A stretch of DNA of 64,000 bases. It comes from Psychroflexus sp. ALD_RP9. Lineage in GTDB: Bacteria > Bacteroidota > Bacteroidia > Flavobacteriales > Flavobacteriaceae. Positions 36,964-47,162 of this stretch are shown here, piece by piece; the first letter of the stretch is position 1, and each line of letters begins with the position of its first letter. A program made the translations under genes and the position numbers. The notes beneath the pieces were generated by a model. The model was not told the DNA's origin. It did no database searches and saw nothing but the letters and a program-made list of their open reading frames with translations. Where the stretch lies: positions 186,001 through 250,000 of the forward strand of contig NZ_CP062973.1 of NCBI RefSeq assembly GCF_017311165.1, in the 5' to 3' direction.

Positions 36964-38133
36964 CTACATATTATTTTTTAAAATAGATTTTAGCTTTAAT
37001 TTAATATCATTAGCTGCATCTATTAACATTAGTTCATTACTAGGATAATCTACAAATTGACCTTGCAACAGTTGGCGTTCTGCTTTGGTTAAAGCTCTAA
37101 TATCTCCTTGATAAGATGCGAATCTATTTTCAAAAACAAAAACACTTCGCATAGGTTTTGATAAAACTTGCTGTTGGTTTAATGCATCTATGAATCTCAC
37201 ATTTGCTAAAACTTCAACTTCTTTAGATTGTATAGTTTCTAATAAAATTGCTTGAACTAAAACCAATCGATCTTCTTTAATTCTATTATCATCTTCATCT
37301 AGAACATAATCACCTTTTCTATCAATTCTATATTCCCAACCGTCAACTACTTCACGCTCAAGATTAATTTCTCGTTCAAGCAACCGTTCAGGAGAATAAT
37401 TAAATTGTTGAAAATCAACAATAACTTCTCTATCGTAAGTTACATTTGGTAATTTTGAATTGTGATAAACTGTCCAAAAATCGTTTAAATTATAGGTATT
37501 TAAAGATAAAAGTGACTCCTGAAATGCTTTTGGAAGAACCATCTGAGTTGAATTTTTTAAATTCATATATACAAATGAAAGCCCGTTGTTGTAAGCAATA
37601 TCAATAGTTTCATCTAAATTAGGATAATCTGGTTCTAAATTTTTCACTTTTTGTAATTGGTTGTAAGCAGTGCGACTGTCTAAAATTTGTTGGGTTTCAA
37701 GTAAGTTAATTGCTGAATTAAAAAGTGCATCAGCGTATGTAGACTTTGCTTTTATTAATTTAGAATTAACCTCAACAAAATCGAAGGTTAAGTTACCTTT
37801 AGTCCCTTCAAGTGGTAAAAGAGGCTTTATTTTTTGTTGATTTGCTCTGAGGGTTTTATAGGCAGAAAATATCTTTTCAGCATTATTAAATGCATTATCT
37901 TGCTTTAAAAAACTCACTCGATCAAGCAGCTGATTTTGATGCTTATGATAAGCTTCGTATAGCAAATCAGAATAAGCCTTCGCTTTTTTTGAGTATTTAT
38001 CTTTAGCAATTTTATTAATAGAATTATGAATAGCTGATGAATAATCACCACTATTTATTTGCTGTTGAGTGCCTTTTATAGTCGTACAACCTATTAATAA
38101 AACAACCAAACATACAGATATTATAGACTTCAT
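36964..38133 (-). CDS. Uncharacterised lipoprotein
   Basis: A 389-residue protein with a lipoprotein signal: residues 1-16 end in the lipobox LIGC (Cys16). The rest is largely helical, with repeated short helices reminiscent of TPR-like repeats (SGDYSSAIHNSINKIAKDKY, TAYNQLQKVKNLEPDYPNLD) in the first half and a beta-rich C-terminal half starting near 240. It is probably attached to the outer membrane. The function is unknown. It is divergent from the TonB receptor at 38272 and sits downstream of nothing in its own direction. Confidence 0.7.
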   Translation of the reverse strand: MKSIISVCLVVLLIGCTTIKGTQQQINSGDYSSAIHNSINKIAKDKYSKKAKAYSDLLYEAYHKHQNQLLDRVSFLKQDNAFNNAEKIFSAYKTLRANQQKIKPLLPLEGTKGNLTFDFVEVNSKLIKAKSTYADALFNSAINLLETQQILDSRTAYNQLQKVKNLEPDYPNLDETIDIAYNNGLSFVYMNLKNSTQMVLPKAFQESLLSLNTYNLNDFWTVYHNSKLPNVTYDREVIVDFQQFNYSPERLLEREINLEREVVDGWEYRIDRKGDYVLDEDDNRIKEDRLVLVQAILLETIQSKEVEVLANVRFIDALNQQQVLSKPMRSVFVFENRFASYQGDIRALTKAERQLLQGQFVDYPSNELMLIDAANDIKLKLKSILKNNM

Positions 38134-38208
38134 TCCTCGTGTATTTTAAAGCAAATTAACAAAAATAAATTTTAACAAATATTGTTTAAAATTAATCTAA
38201 ATAAAACA

Positions 38209-38238
38209 TTGTCTAATCTAAAACTACACCTATCTTTG
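38209..38238 (+). promoter_or_regulatory. Promoter of the FecA-like TonB receptor gene
   Basis: TTG (38209-38211), 19 bases, TATCTTTG (38231-38238) fit the consensus exactly. The ATG is 33 bases past the -7 element. No clear iron-box (Fur-like) palindrome was seen near it. Confidence 0.8.
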
Positions 38239-38271
38239 CACTCAATTTTTAATAAATCTAAATAAGTTATA

Positions 38272-40506
38272 ATGTATAAAATAAGGTTTAGTTTACTTTT
38301 AATCATGTTAACTATTGTTAGTTTTGGGCAAACTCAAAATCAGCAAAACCCACAAAAAAAAGATAGTATTAATAATTTAAGTGAAGTAACAATTGTTGCT
38401 AATAAACTTCTAGGCAGCAAGTTTGAAGCAAAAAACCGGACAGGTTCAGCTTACTTTATTTCAAAAAAAGACATACAAAAATTTAATTATTTTGATGTCA
38501 ACAATCTTTTAGGCCAAGTTCCAGGTGTTAATATTTATCAAGAAGACGGCTTTGGTTTAAGGCCTAACATCAGTTTACGTGGTACCTCTCCAGAACGTTC
38601 TAGTAAAATTACTTTGATGGAAGATGGCGTACTAATAGCTCCAGCACCTTACAGTGCACCAGCGGCCTACTACTTCCCTACAATTTCAAGAATGCAAAAT
38701 GTTGAAGTCCTCAAAGGAAGTAGCCAAATACAATACGGACCATTTACTACAGGTGGCGCGATCAATTTTGTGTCAACTGAAATCCCAAAAGATTTCGAAC
38801 TTAATCTAAGAGCTAACTATGGTTCGTATGATACCGGTAATTTTTATGCTAATATTGGTGATTCTAAGAAAAATTTCGGATATTTATTAGAATACAACAA
38901 TATTCAATCTGACGGATTTAAAAATCTTGATAACAATGGTGATACAGGATTTGATATCAACGATTTTGTTGGTAAATTTCGAGTTAACACTAATCCAAGT
39001 GCTAAGGTTTACCATTCGCTTGAGTTCAAATTTCAATATTCAGATGAATTATCTAACGAGACTTACTTAGGTTTAACGCAAAATGATTTTAATGAAACTC
39101 CTTTTAGACGTTATGCAGGTTCACAGGTAGATAATATGGATACTGAACATACACAATTCATGCTAACACATACTGCAAAATTTAGTGACTTTTTACGTCT
39201 AACAACAACTGCCTACCGCAATAATTTTAAACGTAATTGGTACAAACTTGATAAAGTCAACTTTAACAATATTCAAGTTGGTATTAGCGATTTACTTGAA
39301 AACCCCAACCAATTCCCTAATCACTTCAGCATAGTTAATGGTAACAACTCAACTAATGAAGGTGCTTTAACAGTAAAAAACAATAATCGTGAATACTACA
39401 GCCAAGGTATTCAAACTAAGTTTGACTATCATTTTTTTACAGGCGATTTTTCTCATGATCTAGAAGTTGGGCTTCGTTATCACCAAGATGAAATTGATCG
39501 TTTTCAATGGGTCGATGATTATAATATGTTAAGCGGAAATATGAATTTAGTTAACCAAGGAATTCCAGGGACTGAATCTAACCGTATTCAAGATGCTGAA
39601 GCTTTAGCAACTTACATTTTGTACAAGTTGAAGTTTAACAAACTAACTTTAACGCCAGGTCTTCGTTACGAGTCTATCAAACTAACACGCTCGAACTACG
39701 GCACAAATGACATTAACAGAACTGGTAGCGATTTAAGTTATCGAGAAAATACATATAACGAATTAATTCCTGGACTTGGTGCAAACTACAAAATCAATAG
39801 AGAAATTGCTATTTTTGGTGGCATTCATAAAGGTTTTGCACCAGGTGGGACACAACCTGAAGAAGAAGCAGAACAAAGCATCAACTATGAATTAGGAACT
39901 CGCTTCAACTTCAATGGCTTTAGTGGTGAAATTGTCGGTTTCTTTAATGATTATAGCAACTTGCTTGGTAGTGACCTTAACGCAACTGGCGGTACTGGAA
40001 GTCTCGAACAATTTAATGCTGGAGAAGTTAATGTAGCTGGATTTGAATTATTGTTGAACTACAATTTACTTCAAAATAATTCAAAATTTGATTTACCACT
40101 TAATTTTGCCTACACATATACCGATACCGAATTTCAAAACAATTTTGAAAGCGGTGTTGGGATTTGGGGCCAAGTTACCGCTGGTGACGAAATGCCTTAC
40201 ATCTCTAAGCACCAATTTAATTTTGGCGCTAGTTTTATTGCCGAAAAATTTCAAATTAATGCTAATGCCCGTTATAGAGGCGAGTTTAGAACCCAAGCTG
40301 GCACAGGTTCAATACCACAAAATCAGAAAGTTGACGGTAATTTTGTAATAGACATTTCAGGTGAGTATCAACTTACAAACAACTTTAGTTTAACCGCTAA
40401 TATGATTAACTTGTTAGATCACACATATGAAGTTGCCCGAGTTCCTGCAGGGTTAAGACCTGGTCATCCTTTTGGAATTTATGGTGGATTTAAATTTAAA
40501 CTCTAA
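38272..40506 (+). CDS. TonB-dependent outer membrane receptor (FecA-like)
   Basis: A 744-residue outer membrane receptor. A signal peptide (ending FGQ, residue 20) is followed by a TonB-box-like start (LSEVTIVANKLLG), a plug domain with GLRPNISLRGTSPERS (95-110) and KITLMEDGVLIAPAPYSAPA (112-131), which is the FecA/iron-citrate receptor pattern, and a 22-strand-type barrel ending in aromatic residues (GGFKFKL). Iron-chelate uptake is the best guess; other small substrates are possible. It forms a single gene with its own promoter and terminator. Confidence 0.88.
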   Translation: MYKIRFSLLLIMLTIVSFGQTQNQQNPQKKDSINNLSEVTIVANKLLGSKFEAKNRTGSAYFISKKDIQKFNYFDVNNLLGQVPGVNIYQEDGFGLRPNISLRGTSPERSSKITLMEDGVLIAPAPYSAPAAYYFPTISRMQNVEVLKGSSQIQYGPFTTGGAINFVSTEIPKDFELNLRANYGSYDTGNFYANIGDSKKNFGYLLEYNNIQSDGFKNLDNNGDTGFDINDFVGKFRVNTNPSAKVYHSLEFKFQYSDELSNETYLGLTQNDFNETPFRRYAGSQVDNMDTEHTQFMLTHTAKFSDFLRLTTTAYRNNFKRNWYKLDKVNFNNIQVGISDLLENPNQFPNHFSIVNGNNSTNEGALTVKNNNREYYSQGIQTKFDYHFFTGDFSHDLEVGLRYHQDEIDRFQWVDDYNMLSGNMNLVNQGIPGTESNRIQDAEALATYILYKLKFNKLTLTPGLRYESIKLTRSNYGTNDINRTGSDLSYRENTYNELIPGLGANYKINREIAIFGGIHKGFAPGGTQPEEEAEQSINYELGTRFNFNGFSGEIVGFFNDYSNLLGSDLNATGGTGSLEQFNAGEVNVAGFELLLNYNLLQNNSKFDLPLNFAYTYTDTEFQNNFESGVGIWGQVTAGDEMPYISKHQFNFGASFIAEKFQINANARYRGEFRTQAGTGSIPQNQKVDGNFVIDISGEYQLTNNFSLTANMINLLDHTYEVARVPAGLRPGHPFGIYGGFKFKL

Positions 40507-40523
40507 AAATACTTAAGACTAGA

Positions 40524-40559
40524 TAAAAAAAGGAACTTCAGCTGAAGTTCCTTTTTTTA
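40524..40559. terminator. Bidirectional terminator between the TonB receptor and pyrF
   Basis: A near-perfect palindrome, AAAAAAAGGAACTTC / GAAGTTCCTTTTTTT, is symmetric in both directions and lies between two convergent genes. Confidence 0.9.
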
Positions 40560-40574
40560 TTGATTTTTTTAAAA

Positions 40575-41387
40575 CTATAAGTATTTTTTCATCACTAATT
40601 GAAGCTTCTCAGCCTCACTTGCAGCAGCTTCAGCAAAATCTTCAGCATTAGACTTATAAATAATTCCTCTAGATGAGTTAATTAATAGTCCATGATTAGA
40701 ATTCATCCCGAATTCACAAACCTCTTCTAAACTACCACCTTGAGCACCAATTCCAGGAACTAAAAGAAATGCATTAGGGATAATCTGTCGGATTTTTTTA
40801 AAAAACTTAGGTTTAGTAGCTCCTACAACATACATCAACTGTTCTGAATTATGCCAAGATTTAGACTGTTCAATAACCTTTTCAAATACAAAACGATTAT
40901 CATTTAGCTTTTCTAGTTGAAAATCTTGAGCACCTTGATTAGAAGTTAAAGCAAGCATGATGGTTTGCTTATTTTTAAATGCTAAAAATGGCTCAACAGA
41001 ATCTTTACCCATGTAAGGCGCCACAGTAACCGCATCAAAGCCTAAATCATTAAAAAAAGCTTTGGCGTAACGCGATGCCGTATTACCAATATCACCACGT
41101 TTTGCATCGGCAATTGTAAACACATCTGGATAGCTGTTATTTAAATAGTTCATTGTTTTTTCAAGTGCAGACCAACCTTTTAAACCATAAGCTTCGTAAA
41201 AAGCTAAATTTGGTTTATAAGCCACTGAAAACTTTATGGTGGCATCTATAACAGCTTTGTTAAATTCAAAAATAGGATCTTCAAAATCAAGCAGATGTTT
41301 GGGGATTTTTTCTAAATCGACATCTAAACCAACGCACAGCATTGACTTTTTTAATTCAATTTGCTGCTTTAAAATATTGGTATTCAT
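40575..41387 (-). CDS. pyrF: Orotidine-5'-phosphate decarboxylase
   Basis: Makes UMP from OMP. The 270-residue protein is the longer type 2 form, with [25 protein letters not shown] and [14 protein letters not shown] (K96 the catalytic lysine), then [13 protein letters not shown] and [17 protein letters not shown] [10 protein letters not shown]. It is the last gene of a purM-DUF3078-prfA-pyrF run, 13 bases after prfA. Confidence 0.95.
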   Translation of the reverse strand: MNTNILKQQIELKKSMLCVGLDVDLEKIPKHLLDFEDPIFEFNKAVIDATIKFSVAYKPNLAFYEAYGLKGWSALEKTMNYLNNSYPDVFTIADAKRGDIGNTASRYAKAFFNDLGFDAVTVAPYMGKDSVEPFLAFKNKQTIMLALTSNQGAQDFQLEKLNDNRFVFEKVIEQSKSWHNSEQLMYVVGATKPKFFKKIRQIIPNAFLLVPGIGAQGGSLEEVCEFGMNSNHGLLINSSRGIIYKSNAEDFAEAAASEAEKLQLVMKKYL

Positions 41388-41400
41388 ACTTGTAATGAAG

Positions 41401-42477
41401 TTAAAGTGAGTCTGAAATATTTTTTAGCTTTTCAGTATTATCAACAAGCTTCAACTCATCAATTACTTTATCGAGGTCGCCATTTATAATGTTATCTAGA
41501 TCGTAGAGAGATAAGTTAATTCTATGATCAGTTACACGACCTTGAGGCCAATTATAGGTTCTAATTTTGGCACTTCTATCGCCGCTAGTAACCATATTGC
41601 CACGCTTCTCTGCATCTTCGGCTTGTTTTTTTGCTAATTCCATTTCATATAATCTGGAGCGCAATACTTTAAAAGCTTTCTCTTTGTTTTTATGTTGAGA
41701 TTTTTGGTCTTGGCATTGAGCTACTATTCCTGTAGGCTCATGCGTTAATCTAACGGCTGAATAGGTTGTATTGACAGATTGACCACCAGGTCCTGATGAG
41801 CAAAAGTAATCGATGCGGACGTCTTTAGGATTAATTTCAACATCAAATTCTTCAGCTTCAGGAAAGACCATAACTGTAGCTGCACTTGTATGTACTCGGC
41901 CTTGAGTTTCAGTTTGCGGCACACGTTGTACACGATGCACGCCAGCTTCATATTTTAATGTACCATAAACATTTTCTCCAGAAACTTCAAATTGAATTTC
42001 TTTAAAGCCACCATTAGTGCCTTCACTATAATCTACAGTACTTACTTTCCAGCCTTTATTTTCAGAATACCGTGTGAGCATTTTATAAATGTCGCCAGCA
42101 AAAATACTAGCCTCATCGCCGCCTGTACCAGCACGAACTTCAACTACTGCATTTTTGGCATCTTCAGGATCTTTAGGAATCATCATATACCTAATTTTTT
42201 CTTCAAGGGCTTCGAGTGCTTCTTTAGATTCTTCTAGCTGAAGCTTAGCCATTTCAAGCATTTCATCATCACTGCTATCATTTATAATAGCTTCGGCTTC
42301 TTGAATATTATTACTGAGAACGATGTATTTTTCGCGCTCATCCATAATATCTTTTAAGTCCTTATATTCTTTTGAAAGTGTAGCATAACGTTTTTGATCT
42401 GAAATAATATCAGGTTGAATGATAAGATCATTCACTTCATCAAAGCGTTGTTTTATGATGTTTAACTTGTCTAACAT
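41401..42477 (-). CDS. prfA: Peptide chain release factor 1
   Basis: RF1 recognises UAA and UAG in the ribosomal A site. The 358-residue protein has the GGQ motif at 231-233 ([20 protein letters not shown]) and the codon-reading tripeptide P187-Q188-T189 ([13 protein letters not shown]), where PAT or PVT is usual in E. coli-type RF1. The PxT pattern still identifies RF1 rather than RF2, which has SPF. It lies 13 bases before pyrF in reverse order and 70 bases after the DUF3078 gene. Confidence 0.95.
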   Translation of the reverse strand: MLDKLNIIKQRFDEVNDLIIQPDIISDQKRYATLSKEYKDLKDIMDEREKYIVLSNNIQEAEAIINDSSDDEMLEMAKLQLEESKEALEALEEKIRYMMIPKDPEDAKNAVVEVRAGTGGDEASIFAGDIYKMLTRYSENKGWKVSTVDYSEGTNGGFKEIQFEVSGENVYGTLKYEAGVHRVQRVPQTETQGRVHTSAATVMVFPEAEEFDVEINPKDVRIDYFCSSGPGGQSVNTTYSAVRLTHEPTGIVAQCQDQKSQHKNKEKAFKVLRSRLYEMELAKKQAEDAEKRGNMVTSGDRSAKIRTYNWPQGRVTDHRINLSLYDLDNIINGDLDKVIDELKLVDNTEKLKNISDSL

Positions 42478-42547
42478 AGTCGATTTTAAAATGTGTTCAA
42501 ATTTACAACTATTTCACTGAACTATGAAGTTATCAGTAAAGTTGCTT

Positions 42548-43600
42548 TTATAATTCTACAATAACACCAATGCCGAGTTGTTGTTTCCATTGAACTTTTG
42601 GTCCACCTTCAACGACCTCACCATTTTCATTTTCGTTGCTAATTCTTACATCGTCGTCGTAGCGCAAATGAGAGCCAAAAGAGGCTTTTATAAAACCATT
42701 AACCTTGAAGTCAAAATTGAGTTCCCAATCAATATCTATATTTCCAAATTTATTAAGATAATCGGTATATAGACGTAAATGGCTATTCATATTTACATTT
42801 TGAAAAATTTCGCGTTTATATTCGTTAGTAACAAGAATACCAATTTCCATTCTTGAACTTTTACCGTTTTTAATGATATTACCATCATCATCTAAAATTG
42901 CCTTTTCAACTCCAAAAGCACCTTGATTAGCCAAGCGCTGATTAAGTACGAAAGTAGATTTCATAGTTACTGGCGAAAGGTAAATCTGGTTATTTTTGTC
43001 TTCAGTAGTATATTCTGAACCAACCCCAAGAAATAAATATCCTGGTGCCATAAAATCTGAGATTGAAACATCACGATTAGGATAATTATAACCTCTTGAA
43101 AACTGAGAATTAAAACTAAATTTCCCTGAGTAATACCAATTTGATTTTTCAGAAACGCGATAACCAAAAGTTGATATAAACTCTAAATCGTCGTCAGTTT
43201 TACGTAATTCTTGACCTTCTTGTTGATTAACGCCATAGCGCATTCTAAGTTCATTATTCCATTTTAAGGCATTTCTAACAAATAAACGTTTAAAGTGAGT
43301 ACCAAATAAACCTGAAATAGAGTTAGAACCACCAGCATTCCAATTCACAAAAGCAACCTCACTTAAGTCGAAAGTAAATTTATTACTCTTTGCCCAGTAG
43401 CTTGTAGGCCCAATAATTCTAATTAAGTCTATAGCTTTAAATTCGTGTACGTAATCAGTATCGATGGTAGTTGTAATAAGTTTTTTAGGACCACGTGAAA
43501 AAAAATATTCAGCTACAGATGTTTGCTTTTGAATTTCTCCAAAAGATTGCGCTAAACTTAACAGCGGAAAGCAAATAATTAGAAGTTTAAATAGTTTCAT
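42548..43600 (-). CDS. DUF3078 family outer membrane protein
   Basis: A 350-residue exported protein, with a signal peptide (residues 1-18, LSLAQS) and a mainly beta-strand body of alternating aromatic/hydrophobic residues (NELRMRYGVNQQEGQELRKT, FGYRVSEKSNWYYSGKFSF), ending in the typical porin-like QLGIGVIVEL. This fits DUF3078, a Bacteroidota family of likely outer membrane beta barrels. It is separated from purM by 2 bases and from prfA by 70 bases. Function unknown. Confidence 0.82.
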   Translation of the reverse strand: MKLFKLLIICFPLLSLAQSFGEIQKQTSVAEYFFSRGPKKLITTTIDTDYVHEFKAIDLIRIIGPTSYWAKSNKFTFDLSEVAFVNWNAGGSNSISGLFGTHFKRLFVRNALKWNNELRMRYGVNQQEGQELRKTDDDLEFISTFGYRVSEKSNWYYSGKFSFNSQFSRGYNYPNRDVSISDFMAPGYLFLGVGSEYTTEDKNNQIYLSPVTMKSTFVLNQRLANQGAFGVEKAILDDDGNIIKNGKSSRMEIGILVTNEYKREIFQNVNMNSHLRLYTDYLNKFGNIDIDWELNFDFKVNGFIKASFGSHLRYDDDVRISNENENGEVVEGGPKVQWKQQLGIGVIVEL

Positions 43601-43602
43601 TA

Positions 43603-44778
43603 TCAGTAAGTGAATTGACCAAACTCAGACTTAATGTGCAAAGATTTTTTATCAGCAGCTTCAACATGACCGATAATTTGAGCGGGAATATTAAAACTTT
43701 CAGAAATTTTTATGATTTCGTCTGCAATTTCTTCATCAACATAAAATTCAAGTCGGTGCCCCATGTTAAAGACTTGATACATTTCTTGCCAAGACGTACC
43801 ACTTTCATCTTTTATAAGTTTAAATAACGGTGGCAAATTAAACATATTGTTTTTAACGATTTTTAATTGGTCTACAAAATGCAAAATCTTTGTTTGTGCG
43901 CCACCACTACAATGTACCATACCATTAATACGGTTTGCACCTGTATTTTCTAAAACTTTTTTTACGACAGGTGCGTAAGTTCTTGTTGGGGACAAAATCA
44001 GTTTTCCTGCATCTAAAGGAGAACCTTCAACTTGGCTGGTTAATTGTTTAGAACCCGAATAAATTAAATCTTCTGGAACTTTAGGGTCAAAGCTTTCAGG
44101 GTATTTTTTGGCTAAATATTTGCTTAAAACATCGTGACGTGCTGAAGTTAAGCCGTTACTTCCCATTCCGCCATTATACTGAGATTCATAAGTGGCTTGA
44201 CCCGATGAAGCTAGGCCTACAATTACATTTCCTGGTTTAATATTAGCGTTATCAATTACTTCATTGCGTTTCATACGGCATGTCACAGTAGAGTCGACAA
44301 TAATTGTACGTACTAAATCGCCTACATCAGCTGTTTCGCCACCAGTTGTATGAACTTGAACGCCATGTTTTGAAAGTTCTTCGCAAAGCTCTTCTGTACC
44401 ATTAATAATTTCGGATATTACTTCGCCAGGGATAAGATTTTTATTACGCCCAATTGTTGATGAAAGTAAAATATTTTTTGTTGCACCTACACAAAGCAAA
44501 TCGTCTAGATTCATAATTAAAGCATCTTGGGCAATGCCTTTCCAAACAGACAAATCGCCTGTCTCTTTCCAATACATATACGCTAAAGATGATTTGGTTC
44601 CAGCGCCATCAGCATGCATGACTAGACAATGCTTGTTACTACCTGTTAAGTAATCAGGAATAATTTTACAAAAAGCTTTTGGAAATAAACCTTTATTAAC
44701 TTTAGAAATAGCCTTATGAACATCTTCCTTTTGAGCTGAAACACCGCGTTGGCTGTATCGATTTGTTGAAGTAGACAT
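43603..44778 (-). CDS. purM: Phosphoribosylformylglycinamidine cyclo-ligase
   Basis: AIR synthase converts FGAM to AIR in purine synthesis. The 391-residue protein has the PurM fold, with an N-terminal SQRGVSAQKEDVH, the ATP-binding DGAGTKSSLAYMYW and GETADVGDLVR, and GMVHCSGGAQTKILHFVDQL in the C-terminal half. It is longer than E. coli PurM (345). It is the first gene of its minus-strand run, behind a -7 element and downstream of the glnN terminator. Confidence 0.93.
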   Translation of the reverse strand: MSTSTNRYSQRGVSAQKEDVHKAISKVNKGLFPKAFCKIIPDYLTGSNKHCLVMHADGAGTKSSLAYMYWKETGDLSVWKGIAQDALIMNLDDLLCVGATKNILLSSTIGRNKNLIPGEVISEIINGTEELCEELSKHGVQVHTTGGETADVGDLVRTIIVDSTVTCRMKRNEVIDNANIKPGNVIVGLASSGQATYESQYNGGMGSNGLTSARHDVLSKYLAKKYPESFDPKVPEDLIYSGSKQLTSQVEGSPLDAGKLILSPTRTYAPVVKKVLENTGANRINGMVHCSGGAQTKILHFVDQLKIVKNNMFNLPPLFKLIKDESGTSWQEMYQVFNMGHRLEFYVDEEIADEIIKISESFNIPAQIIGHVEAADKKSLHIKSEFGQFTY

Positions 44779-44792
44779 GAAAAAAATTTTAG

Positions 44793-44800
44793 CAAAAGTA
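44793..44800 (-). promoter_or_regulatory. -7 element of the purM operon
   Basis: TACTTTTG on the minus strand, with the same CATTACTTTTGC context as the rpsF -7 element. No TTG is present 19 bases upstream. A PurR-type operator was not seen. Confidence 0.4.
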
Positions 44801-44821
44801 ATGAAAATAAATGGGTAACAT

Positions 44822-44850
44822 AAAAGCCCAAGTTGGGATACTCGGGCTTT
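44822..44850 (-). terminator. Terminator of glnN
   Basis: The stem AAAAGCCC / GGGCTTTT with a T-rich 3' end on the minus strand lies about 25 bases after the glnN stop codon. Confidence 0.8.
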
Positions 44851-44871
44851 TATTTTGAGATATATTTCAGT

Positions 44872-47058
44872 TTATTTGGTAAATAACAGTTCTCTGTATT
44901 TGGTTAATGGCCAAATTTCGTCATCTACTAATAATTCTAGTTTATCGCAATGATATCTGATCTCTTCAAAGTAAGGCTTTACCTCATCACAATATAAATA
45001 AGCTCTCTTGGTAACGTCTTGAGTATTATTCGCTTTTTTACGCGCTTCAATCATATGATTAATTCCTGCGTTAATTTTTTCAATATGATTTGAGATACGC
45101 TCAATAATGGCTAATTGTTCTGTTGCCATAGTTTTAAACTGGTCGCCATAAATATCTTTTAAACCCTTAACGTTTTTAATTAATACATTTTGATACTTGA
45201 TAGCTGTCGGAATCACATGGTTTCTGGCAATATCTCCTAACAAGCGACCTTCAATTTGAATATGTTTTGAATAATCTTCAATTTCGATATCAAATCTTGC
45301 TTTTACTTCAACTTCATTCATGATGTTAAGCTCAGTAAATAGCTCAATCGCTTTTTTAGAAATTTTTGGTTGTAGCGCTTCTGGGGTTGTTCTATAATTG
45401 CTTAAACCACGTCTTTTAGCTTCATTTTCCCAAGCTTCTCCGTAACCATCTCCTTCAAATCTAATACTTTTAGATGCTTTTATGTATTCTCGTAATACAT
45501 TAAAAATAGCATCATCTTTCTTCATTTTTTTATCTTTCACAAGTGCATCGACTTCAACTTTAAATTCTTTAAGTTGTTTAGCAACAATAGCGTTTAAAAC
45601 TGTCATTGGGTCAGCACAATTAGCAGTAGAACCTACTGCTCGTAACTCAAATTTATTACCAGTAAAGGCAAAAGGTGAAGTTCGGTTTCTATCGGTGTTA
45701 TCAAGTAATATTTCAGGAATTTTACCAACTACGTTTAGTTTAAGATCTGTTTTTTCTTGAGGCGATAGCTTACCGTCTGTTACTTTTTCGAGCTCATCTA
45801 AAACTTTGGTGAGTTGAGAACCTATAAAAACTGACATGATAGCTGGTGGTGCCTCATTAGCACCTAATCGATGATCGTTTGAAGCTGAAGCAATTGTAGC
45901 TCTAATTAACTCTTCGTTTTCATACACTGCTTTGATGGTATTGACAAAAAACGTTAAAAAACGTAAATTACGCATAGGCGTTTTTCCTGGGCTTAATAAA
46001 TTAGAACCAGAACTTGTGGCTAAGGACCAATTATTATGTTTACCACTACCATTTACCCCTTTAAAAGGTTTTTCATGAAATAAGACTTTAAAATTGTGAC
46101 GCTCTGCAACTTTATCCATTACATCCATTAATAATGAATTATGGTCTACCGCTAAATTAGCCTCTTCAAAAATAGGTGCTAATTCAAACTGATTAGGCGC
46201 GACTTCATTATGCCTTGTTTTAACAGGAATACCCAACAACATGCTTTCTTTTTCTAGTTCACGCATGAAGTTTAAAATTCGTGCAGGAATAGAACCAAAA
46301 TAATGATCATCTAATTGTTGACCTTTAGCAGGTGCATGACCTAGTAAAGTTCGGCCAGACATCATCAGGTCTGGACGTGAAGCTGCCAAAGCAGAATCGA
46401 TTAAAAAATATTCTTGTTCCCAACCTAAAGTAGCATTAACTTTAGTTTCTTTTTTATCGAAGTATTTTACAACATCAGTTGCTGCTTTATCTAAAGCAGA
46501 AATTGATTTAAGTAAAGGTGTTTTATAATCTAAGGCTTCACCTGTGTAAGCCACAAAAATGGTAGGAATGCAAAGTGTTGTTCCCCAGACAAAAGCTGGT
46601 GAAGTTGGATCCCAAGCGGTATAACCACGAGCTTCGAACGTATTTCTAATACCACCACTTGGCAAACTTGAAGCATCAGGCTCTTGCTGAACAAGCTGAC
46701 CGCCGCCAAATTTTTCGATAGAGCGGCCATCACTGGTCGTTTCAAAAAAGGCATCGTGCTTTTCGGCTGTTGAACCTGTTAGTGGTTGAAACCAATGTGT
46801 ATAATGTGTAGCACCTTTTGAGATTGCCCATTCTTTCATACCAGTTGAAATATGATCGGCTAAGTCACGGTCGATTTTAGAACTATTTTCAATAGCATCC
46901 ATAATGCTGTTATAAGAATCGCTAGTCAAGTATTGACGCATCGCTTCTTTGTTGAAAACGTTTTTCCCAAAAAGTTCAGATCTTCTAATACTCTCATCTA
47001 CTGGTATTGGTTTTCGATTTAGAGTTTCTTTAATTGCATTAAATCTTAGATTAGCCAT
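44872..47058 (-). CDS. glnN: Glutamine synthetase type III (GlnN)
   Basis: Makes glutamine from glutamate and ammonia. The 728-residue length and the central signatures mark the large type III enzyme found in Bacteroidota and cyanobacteria: EVAPNQFELAPIFEEANLAV, the catalytic-core segments FKGVNGSGKHNNWSLATS and TDGKLSPQEKTDL, plus DNTDRNRTSPFAFTGNKFE. It is dodecameric in characterised examples. A minus-strand -7 element (TATTTTTG, 47075-47082) lies just upstream. Type III GS is the only GS in the window. Confidence 0.96.
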   Translation of the reverse strand: MANLRFNAIKETLNRKPIPVDESIRRSELFGKNVFNKEAMRQYLTSDSYNSIMDAIENSSKIDRDLADHISTGMKEWAISKGATHYTHWFQPLTGSTAEKHDAFFETTSDGRSIEKFGGGQLVQQEPDASSLPSGGIRNTFEARGYTAWDPTSPAFVWGTTLCIPTIFVAYTGEALDYKTPLLKSISALDKAATDVVKYFDKKETKVNATLGWEQEYFLIDSALAASRPDLMMSGRTLLGHAPAKGQQLDDHYFGSIPARILNFMRELEKESMLLGIPVKTRHNEVAPNQFELAPIFEEANLAVDHNSLLMDVMDKVAERHNFKVLFHEKPFKGVNGSGKHNNWSLATSSGSNLLSPGKTPMRNLRFLTFFVNTIKAVYENEELIRATIASASNDHRLGANEAPPAIMSVFIGSQLTKVLDELEKVTDGKLSPQEKTDLKLNVVGKIPEILLDNTDRNRTSPFAFTGNKFELRAVGSTANCADPMTVLNAIVAKQLKEFKVEVDALVKDKKMKKDDAIFNVLREYIKASKSIRFEGDGYGEAWENEAKRRGLSNYRTTPEALQPKISKKAIELFTELNIMNEVEVKARFDIEIEDYSKHIQIEGRLLGDIARNHVIPTAIKYQNVLIKNVKGLKDIYGDQFKTMATEQLAIIERISNHIEKINAGINHMIEARKKANNTQDVTKRAYLYCDEVKPYFEEIRYHCDKLELLVDDEIWPLTKYRELLFTK

Positions 47059-47074
47059 AATAAAATATTTTGAC

Positions 47075-47082
47075 CAAAAATA
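47075..47082 (-). promoter_or_regulatory. -7 element for glnN
   Basis: TATTTTTG on the minus strand fits TAnnTTTG and lies 17 bases before the glnN ATG. The -33 triplet at the proper spacing is not TTG. Confidence 0.4.
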
Positions 47083-47162
47083 GTTTTATTTTTAATTAAC
47101 CCCTATATTTTTAATGTTAAATTTAAATTATGTCCATAAAAATACAGTATCACCCCTAAAAA

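Noticed and set aside
38134-38271. Iron-dependent (Fur-type) operator upstream of the FecA-like receptor
   Set aside because: No convincing 19-bp inverted repeat was seen; only a normal Bacteroidota promoter is present.
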